A stretch of 64,000 bases of DNA from assembly GCA_006503535.1 (NCBI GenBank), contig QYRS01000001.1:3224001-3288000 (forward strand), in the 5' to 3' direction. Shown one piece after another: positions 56,887 through 64,000 of the stretch (position 1 is its first letter; each line of letters opens with the position of its first letter). Origin of the DNA: Arthrinium phaeospermum. Its lineage: Eukaryota; Ascomycota; Sordariomycetes; Amphisphaeriales; Apiosporaceae. The translations under genes were made by a program, and so were the position numbers. Under the pieces are notes generated by a model. That model had not been told where the DNA came from. It ran no database searches and worked only from the letters and a program-made list of their open reading frames with translations.

Positions 56887-59800
56887 ATGCGACCAGCCAC
56901 TCTCTATACCTTCCAAAGATGCGCACCAGAGCTAAGACTGAACCTCCTCACTAGAATTGCCTTCATCTTCGGCCTTTGTCGTTCCTGCCACAAGCGATGG
57001 ACCAGCACGCACGTCAAAAAGCCGGTTGTGCTACCCGCGGCCGTCGAGGACCCATGATGGCGCACGTGTTGTGGCACCCCCGCAAGTTATCCAGAACACG
57101 GCTTATTCGACCGTCATTGAGCCGCCCACCACGCCCGTTGCCAACCTGACCGTCGGCGTGCCACGCGAGACCTTCACGAACGAGCGTCGCGTCGCCATCA
57201 CGCCCCAGAACGTCGCCCTCTTGAAGAAGAAAGGCTTCGGGACGGTGTTGGTCGAGCGCGGCGCCGGCGCTCAGGCTGACTTCCTAGACAATGCCTATGA
57301 AAGCGCGGGCGCCACGATGGTCGACCCCGGCGCCATCTGGTCCGCTGCGGATATTGTGCTAAAGGTTCGCGGGCCCAACACAGCCGAGATTGACCGCCTG
57401 AAAGAGGGCGCAACCATAATCTCGATGCTGCAGCCCGCTCAGAACAAGGATATCGTTGACAGACTCGCGGCCCGCAAAGTTACTTCGTTTGCCATGGACA
57501 TGATCCCGCGCATTTCACGTGCCCAGGTCTTCGATGCTCTCAGCTCCATGGCAAACATCGCGGGATACAAGGCTGTCCTGGAAGCTTCCAACAACTTCGG
57601 ACGCTTCCTGACGGGGCAGGTGACTGCCGCCGGGAAGATCCCTCCTTGCAAGGTCTTGGTGATCGGCGCCGGCGTAGCTGGCTTGAGTGCAATTGCCACT
57701 GCTCGCAGAATGGGCGCCATTGTTCGCGGATTCGATACGCGCGCGGCCCGCGAGCAGGTGCAGTCGCTCGGGGCCGAGTTCATCGAGGTGGAGATGGAAG
57801 AAGACGGTTCTGGTGCTGGAGGCTATGCCAAGGAAATGAGCCCAGCATTCATCGCGGCCGAAATGAAGCTCTTACCGAGCAGGCGCGCGATGTCGACATT
57901 ATCATTACCACCGCTTTGATTCCCGGAAAGCCTGCCCCTAAGTTAATCACCAAATCCATGGTCGATGTCATGAAGCCCGGATCCGTAGTGGTGGATTTGG
58001 CTGCTGAGGCGGGCGGCAATTGCGAGAAAACAGAAGCGGGGAAGCTTGTCACTTACAACGATGTGAAGATTATTGGTAGGTCTCTCCTAGACGCAGTGAG
58101 CCTGCAGTAAGAAGCTTGAGGAGTGCTGACCAATGATAGGATACACCGATCTGCCCCCGTCTCCCTACCCAGTCCTCTACACTGTACTCTAACAACATTG
58201 TCAAATTCCTGTTGTCCATGACCCCCCAGGACAAGGAATTTGGCATCGACCTGAATGATGAAGTTGTTCGCGGTTCCATTGTCACCCTCAAAGGCGACAT
58301 CCTGCCACCTGCTCCAAGGCCAGCCCCTCCGCCGGCTCCAGCTGCCAAGCCTACGGCTAAGGTTGAGGAGGTCGTGGCTGTGACACCGTTCCAGAAGGCG
58401 TCGCGCGAAGTCGCCGGCGTAACCGCGGGAATGGGAACTGCTCTCGCTCTTGGGAAAATGACGAGCCCTCTTTTCATGGGCAACGCCTTCACGTTTGCTT
58501 TGGCTTCACTGATCGGATACCGCGTCGTATGGGGCGTTGCACCCGCATTACACTCGCCCTGATGAGTGTCACTAACGCGATCTCCGGTATGGTTGGTATT
58601 GGCGGCTTCTTCGTCATGGGCGGAGGCTATCTGCCCGAGACTCTGCCGCAGACTCTGGGTGCCGCTTCGGTCTTGCTGGCTTTTGTGAACGTCTCGGGAG
58701 GCTTTGTCATTACCAAGCGCATGCTGGACATGTTCAAGCGTAAGTTTACCTGATGCAGCGGCTTCGACACCGTGCTAATAGAGTTCAAGGCCCTACCGAC
58801 CCCCCAGAGTACCCCTGGCTCTGGGCTGTACCTGGTGTACTGTTTGGTGGAGGATTCCTGGCTGCCGCTTCCACCGGCGCTGCTGGACTTGTCCAAGCTG
58901 GGTACCTCGTCAGTTCGGTTCTTTGCATTAGTTCGATCTCTGGCCTGGCAACTCAGGCGACCGCCAGGATGGGAAATCTTCTCGGGATCCTCGGTGTCGG
59001 CTCTGGTGTTTTGCATCTCTTCTCGCGGTCGGCTTTTCGCCTGAGGTACTCACGCAGTTCGGCGCGCTTGCTACCATCGGAGGCATCGCGGGATTCCTCA
59101 TTGGGAAGCGAATCACCCCCACAGATCTGCCGCAGACTGTCGCCGCTCTGCACTCTGTTGTTGGTCTCGCTGCCGTGCTTACCAGTATTGGTAGTGTTAT
59201 GGGTGACATATCTCACGCATCAACCTTGCACCTGGTTACTGCCTATCTCGGTGTTCTCATCGGAGGTATCACCTTTACTGGTTCCATCGTCGCATTCATG
59301 AAGCTGGCTGGAAGACTGTCCAGCCGGCCGCTTCATCTGCCAGGGCGCCACCTCATCAACTCGGGTATGCTGGCTACGAACATCGGAACCATGGGCGCCT
59401 TCGTCGCGATGGCCCCTGGGTCGCCCACTATTGCTGCCATGGCCTTGGGCGCCAACACAATCTTGTCTTTTGCCAAGGGGTTTACGACCACGTCCGCAAT
59501 TGGCGGAGCTGACATGCCTGTCGTCATCACGGTACTCAACGCGTACAGTGGCTTTGCCTTGGTCGCCGAAGGGTTCATGTTGCAGAACCCGTTACTCACC
59601 ACGGTCGGAGCTTTGATTGGAGTATCCGGATCCATCCTGTCGTACGTGATGTGCGTGGCCATGAACAGATCGCTCACCAACGTGCTGTTTGGAGGCATCT
59701 CGGCGCCGACGAACACCGAATACAAGATGGAGGCACTGTAACTCAGACGAACGTCGAGGAAACGGCCGAGGCGCTCGCTAACGCGGAAAGCGTCATCATT

Positions 59801-60271
59801 GTCGTCGGATACGGTATGGCGGTAGCGAAGGCCCAGTATGCCATCAGCGAGATCACGAGCGCGCTGCGCGCAAGGGTGCCAACGTGCGCTTCGCCATTCA
59901 CCCGGTTGCGGGTCGCATGCCGGGCCAGTGCAACGTGCTGTTGGCGGAAGCTAGCGTGCCGTACGACATTGTGCTCGAGATGGACGAGATTAACGACGAT
60001 TTCGGCGATACGGACCTCGTCCTGGTCATTGGTGCCAACGACACGGTCAACCGTGTGATAAGGAGGACGATGCTTGATTGATCGACGGCTAACGATCTCG
60101 ATACTGCAGCGGATGTGCCCAACCCCATGTTCTATATGCCTGGCACTAAGATGTTGTTCGGGGATGCCAAAGTCACTTGCGATGGTAAGTCACGCAGCCT
60201 GTCGCTCAGTCATATTCTATTTGCTGACTAAATGACGTAGCAATCAAATCGCTGTCGAATCTCGGGCCTAG
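56887..60271 (+). CDS. NNT: Mitochondrial NAD(P) transhydrogenase, frame-interrupted
   Basis: Proton-pumping enzyme of the inner membrane (hydride transfer NADH to NADP+). Start at ATG 56887 gives a presequence ([17 protein letters not shown]). Domain [41 protein letters not shown] (NAD loop), [16 protein letters not shown] and [14 protein letters not shown]. After an intron (from about 58076) comes NIVKFLLSM, then a Pro/Ala linker and domain II with about twelve hydrophobic segments ([29 protein letters not shown]). Domain [56 protein letters not shown] and [17 protein letters not shown]. Frames break near 57045, 57875, 58550, 59020, 59740, 59870 and in the last exon, where AIKS-AVESRA-TAG (60269-60271) ends the gene. 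About 35 residues after NDTVN are replaced by unrelated sequence (60050-60112). Confidence 0.92.
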
Positions 60272-61358
60272 AGTAGAACTTGGCTTTTCCAGATATCTTT
60301 GTTTCATTCTCCGCATTGGATGCATTTATGTTCGATATCATGACCTATCATGTTTAGCATTGCCGATTTTCTCGTTGCCGAATCATGCATCGCAGGCACA
60401 AGTTTACATATCAAATTTCATCATTTTAGGCTGTTGTTTAGGGGTGTTGCCTTGGTGGGCTGCAACGGTGCTCATGCTAAGACGTCATTTCGGTGCATTA
60501 ACCACCAACAGCGCGACCTGGCATGTTTTTGTGCAGTTTTTGTCGCATGTGTCATCTGTGGATTCGCGCAGGATAAGGGACTGCCACGCGTCTAGAGTAG
60601 AAGAAACCAAATGCGCGCCAGCAAGTCGCCAGATCCAGATCGCTCAACGTCTTCCAGCCGCTTGCGCACCGGGCTGGCGGATTGCAACCAACGGTCGATC
60701 AGGGCCAGTCCACATGGACTGAAGCTAGAAAGAGGCTGCACGCTTGTGGCCGTTAGTGGGTGTGTCGACCAGATTGCCTAAAAAACTGTGGCTCATGATG
60801 GGAGAGCCGGGATGCCCTGTTTGGGCGCGTTTCAAATGACCTCAGCCAATGGCCGCGGGGGTGGTCTAGCGCGGGATGACGTAGCCCCAGCACACACACA
60901 CCACCCACACCACCGTTCAAGGCATGACTCTGGCTGAGGCCCAGATGGCACCAGGCCAGCAAAAACAGGTTGAATGCGCATTACACAGCGATGAGGTCGT
61001 CGACCATGCAAGTGGCTGAGTGACCTAGTTTCCCGGTCTGCCTGGCCTGGAACCGGTTGGTGTGTGTCGTAGTAAGTACCAGTAGAGACAACCTTATATG
61101 TCAGATAAATCTAAACTTGACCTCCTCGGGCCTTTCTCTGTTGTTTTCATCTCCTCATCTTCTTGCTGAGTGCTACCTTTGATTCAAATCAACGTTTCTC
61201 GAAAGCTGCACATCGCCAGCTCCCAAATCTGAATACCGTAAGTTTCAGCCACACATACGTGCCCCCCTTTTCTGCGCAATCCATCATGCGACAAGGCGAC
61301 GCTTAGTTACTAACCACGAAATACACAGACTCTCCCGCAAATACACACATACCCCATC
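60272..61358. other. Intergenic region
   Basis: 3' flank of the transhydrogenase and promoter with a long leader of the next gene. No gene recognised. Confidence 0.45.
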
Positions 61359-61875
61359 ATGTCTTCCAACGACCAACAGAAGCAGTCTTCGGGCTCCCAC
61401 CTTCCAACCCCGGCCGGCTTCGACAAGATGTCCGAGCAGGAGCAGAAGCAGACGTACATGGAATGGGCCAAGCAAAAGTACAACGAGCAGTACGAGGCCT
61501 GGATGCCCTGGATCGAGGACTACTTCCTGAAGTGGTTCACCAAGGACAACAAGGCCAGCTACACCACCAAGGGTAAGCTCCCTTCCCCGCGACTTCTCCC
61601 CTTTTGCCTGCGAAGACTCCCTTGCTAACGTGCCATCCCCCCAAATGCAGAACAGCTCGGCAAGACCAAGGTCACCGGCGTCGAGCAGGTCGACAACCTG
61701 CAGGACGGCATACAACCTCGTCGCTGGCCAGGGTGGGCCAGGGCGGCCTGCTCCAGCCCGTCGCGACTTGGTTTCCAAGGAGGGCGCCAACCGCGCTGAG
61801 CGCAAGGGCAAGGACGAGAATGGCAGCTACCTGCCCACGAGCCTGCCCAAGGTCCCCGGCGGTCTGCTTGGGTAA
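61359..61875 (+). CDS. Conserved small hypothetical fungal protein
   Basis: Exon 1 is 61359-61572 and exon 2 starts at 61651, joining TTK to EQLGKTKVTGVEQVDNLQ with phase 1 (intron 61573-61650, GTAAGC donor, CAG acceptor). The N-terminal half (MSEQEQKQTYMEWAKQKYNE, then WMPWIEDYFLKWF) is a helical segment of a type that I recall from uncharacterised Pezizomycotina proteins. The second half (YNLVAGQ, then DLVSKEGANRAERKGKDENG) shows one frame change near 61710 and another near 61735-61770. No enzymatic motif or membrane segment is visible. Conservation across fungi suggests a basic role, but none is known to me. Confidence 0.65.
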
Positions 61876-62412
61876 GGATGAGAGACGATGAGGAAGCATA
61901 TGATACCCTTGATGATATTTCACGACGGATGTAATTTGGCGTTTCCTTTTTGGCGTTGGATCTATTATTACGACGATAGCACTGCTCTATTACAGGGCTT
62001 TAGATAGGGACATCATTATATAAGATTAATTCAAGAACTTATAAATCTTACCGATCGCATAGCGGCACAGCAATCTAGTATATCCTATCTTCCATTAAAC
62101 TTTGGAAAGTAATATACCGATTACCTACCTTTCTAATAAAATTGCGATTTATACGGTTAAGAAAACTACGAATTACGTTTTAAACTGTGAAATTCTTATA
62201 AGAAACTGTATTAATATTACCCTAAATTAAGGCTTTCCTCTCTTTAGCAATAGCGACCACAGGTCCCTACAGCTTCTCAAGGAAGGTAAGAAGCACGTCC
62301 ATTCTCTTACGAACGGAGGCAGCTTCGCGATATGAGCGCAAGATGTGGATGTGTAGAGCAGATATGTCATCGACTCGGCCCGCCAGGAGGTGGAATATGG
62401 CTTCTAACGAGC
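61876..62412. other. Convergent intergenic region, AT-rich
   Basis: AT-rich (about 61990-62240) 3' flanks of the neighbouring genes. No gene recognised. Confidence 0.5.
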
Positions 62413-62933
62413 TCATGACGTGATCTGAACGACTGCATTTGAATAGTCGACAGCGTGGTGGGTCGGGTCCGTATCAGGCCCCTCGAGGAGGGCTTCGTCG
62501 TCGCTTACGGCAACCGAGATACCGCCCTGCAGCCTCCTGGTCTTGCGCTGGAGGTCTTGGACTTCGTTGGCTCTAGTGCGCTTTCCAACCGCGTTAAGTT
62601 CCTCCACGTCGCGTACCTCGAGCTTGGCAATTTCGCGCGCGCAACCAGGGCGCTTTCGCGGATTGTGATGGCCGCGAGCTCGAAAGAAAGACGGTGGATG
62701 TCATGCTTCATGGCACCAAGGACCTTGCACATGTATGTCATGCTTCATGGCACCAAGGACCTTGCACATGTTGAAGTCCTCTTCGGTCAGGGCATCGTAC
62801 TCGGCCACCGTTTTCTCCAGCTGACCCTGTCGGGCTTGGAGGACGACACACATGCCTTCGAATTTGCGGCGGTGTCCTTGTCGGTGGCAGTAGGCACAAT
62901 CTCAATGATCGACGGACATGTTGGTGGACAGAG
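62413..62933 (-). CDS. Small coiled-coil protein, frame-interrupted
   Basis: Fragments in different frames form one charged helical protein: TATDKDTAANSK (about 62885), GQLEKTVAEYDALTEEDFNM, CKVLGAMKHDIHRLSFELAA, VRDVEELNAVGKRTRANEVQ, RKTRRLQGG, and an acidic end (DDEALLEGPDTDPTHH). No family is recognised. An exact 37-bp tandem duplication (62698-62771) falls in the CKVLGAMKHDI segment and breaks the frame; without it the helix continues. The beginning is uncertain because of further shifts upstream of about 62930. Confidence 0.5.
62698..62771. repeat. Exact 37-bp tandem duplication
   Basis: Bases 62698-62734 equal 62735-62771 (ATGTCATGCTTCATGGCACC...). 37 is not a multiple of three. It lies in the coiled-coil gene. 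Confidence 0.9.
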
Positions 62934-63251
62934 GCTGTGAGCAGGAACGGTGATTTGACGGAGTTTGCTTGTTTCGCGCGAAATGAAAACTGGCTTGCTG
63001 CTGTGTAATTGCAATTAGAAGCGGAAGGCAACGGAGATCAAGCGCTCAGAGAGAAAGAGGAAGAGGTTGTTGCGGTTGAGGTGGAAGGTGACCGTCTTTC
63101 TTTTCTGGGAAGCGTGCGATGAGGCAGAATCAACTCACATTGATATTTTGCAAATTTTGTTCCAGTCTTCTGCAATAAGGCAACGCAAATGAAACTGTCT
63201 GTTCTCAAACCAAAGGAAGAGAAAAAGGTGAAAATATGCGAGATGATTGAT

Positions 63252-63334
63252 TCCAGAGGTCGGTTGATTGGGAAGCGGTTGGTCCGTTTGTGTCCAGAGG
63301 TCGGTTGATTGGGAAGCGGTTGGTCCGTTTTGTG
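63252..63334. repeat. ~41-bp tandem duplication differing by one homopolymer base
   Basis: TCCAGAGGTCGGTTGATTGG begins at 63252 and again at 63293. The copies end GTCCGTTTGTGT and GTCCGTTTTGTGT. Confidence 0.85.
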
Positions 63335-63397
63335 TGGGAGAGAGGGGTCAAGGTGAGGTAAATCTGAAACGGAAGGAGCAGAATTGATTGTTGCTGT

Positions 63398-63435
63398 AGC
63401 CAGTTGGGCAGCGCTCAGCCAGTTGGGCAGCGCTC
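63398..63435. repeat. Exact 19-bp tandem duplication
   Basis: AGCCAGTTGGGCAGCGCTC occurs at 63398-63416 and 63417-63435. Confidence 0.85.
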
Positions 63436-63916
63436 AAGAAACAATCATTGACATTTCTATGTCGTTTCTACTCACATACCAAGGGCAAGTCAAATAAGAA
63501 AGAGGGCGGGAACCTACCAACACGGAGCGGCAATGCAGCAAACGGAGTGGACATGGGGGTGCCAGGGAGGGACTTGGATGACGACGATGTCCTCGGCAGT
63601 GGACGTACAAAAAGGAATTTATATTCCAACTTGACTGCAAACCTGCTTCCCTGCGAAATCAGAAATAATGAAATCGCAAATCACTGTAGAAGGGTTATAT
63701 CTGTCCGCTCGATCGCGCGCTGTGGGAGCTGAGCAGTCACGTCACTAAGTATAGGCTGGTGATAAAACGTCTTTCTTGTGACAGAATCTATTAGAAGCAG
63801 GTAGAATTCTTCTCATGATCCCATCTATCGCGGTACTCTACATCTCATATCCTATCTGGACCAAGGTCACCCGCGGTCTCGCCATCGCTCGCGTCAGCAT
63901 GTCGTGCCCAGGCCGT

Positions 63917-64000
63917 CTATTTCCTCTTTTGTCCATGCCTCACCACAACGTCTTGGTCTTCGTCCTCATCCATCTCGTCATCGCTTCCGTCCGCTTCAGA
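63917..64000 (-). CDS. C-terminal end of an acidic protein, cut by the window edge
   Basis: On the minus strand the last 28 codons read an acidic stretch (SEADGSDDEMDEDEDQD) and a basic end (VVVRHGQKRK), then TAG at 63919-63917. The pattern is typical of the tail of a nuclear protein. Too little is present to name a family, and the frame beyond the edge is unknown. Confidence 0.4.
   Translation of the reverse strand, partial: SEADGSDDEMDEDEDQDVVVRHGQKRK

Larger units (their letters stand above)
62934..63916. other. Intergenic region with two short tandem duplications
   Basis: Contains duplications at 63252-63334 (41-bp offset; copies differ by one T in a T-run) and 63398-63435 (19 bp, AGCCAGTTGGGCAGCGCTC). 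Only short unsupported frames otherwise. Confidence 0.5.

Overview
The window looks like nuclear DNA of a filamentous ascomycete (Pezizomycotina, probably a Sordariomycete). The evidence is short 50-80 nt GT-AG introns, HET-domain proteins, a pisatin-demethylase-type P450, a secreted GH10 xylanase, a BAS2-like small secreted protein, and single-copy fungal housekeeping genes (ERG7, SGT1, SPO11, YAR1, RRP15, UGO1, ferredoxin, NNT). The genus is not assigned.

Layout. 1-10.5 kb: accessory region with two HET-domain genes (the first cut by the window edge), a possible degenerate RNase H-like protein, a small two-exon membrane protein, a polyQ protein, and a gene-poor 3.1 kb stretch holding a perfect 39-bp inverted repeat. 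11-12.8 kb: cytochrome P450 (minus). 15.5-25.3 kb: SGT1 (minus), lanosterol synthase ERG7 (minus), SPO11 (plus), YAR1-like ankyrin protein (plus), RRM-like protein (minus). 26.7-28 kb: GH10 xylanase (minus). 30.3-38 kb: asparagine-synthetase-like enzyme (plus), gamma-butyrobetaine dioxygenase-like enzyme (minus), RRP15 (plus), mitochondrial ferredoxin (minus). 38.7-49 kb: UGO1 (plus), secreted GMC oxidoreductase (plus), Dal5-type MFS transporter (plus), class III sirtuin (plus), dienelactone-hydrolase-like protein (minus). 49.8-52.2 kb: large protein with a collagen-like segment. 53.6-55.4 kb: BAS2-like secreted protein and a Cys/His-repeat protein. 56.9-60.3 kb: NAD(P) transhydrogenase. 61.4-64 kb: small conserved protein, coiled-coil protein, and the acidic tail of a gene cut by the right edge.

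There is no obvious biosynthetic cluster. A mitochondrial theme recurs (UGO1, ferredoxin, transhydrogenase, perhaps the sirtuin), but the genes are not organised as a unit. The GMC oxidoreductase and the MFS transporter are neighbours on one strand and could share a substrate; that is inference only.

The most important caveat is data quality. At least fourteen otherwise well-conserved genes change reading frame once or more, typically where one base of a short homopolymer run appears lost. Six near-perfect direct duplications of 19-161 bp lie end to end, and two of these pairs differ only or mainly in homopolymer length. Several genes also lack a short internal block (the SGT1 CS domain, part of transhydrogenase domain III, part of the RRM-like protein). 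I read most of this as sequencing and assembly error, not pseudogenisation. Frame-interrupted genes below are therefore annotated over their whole recognisable extent.
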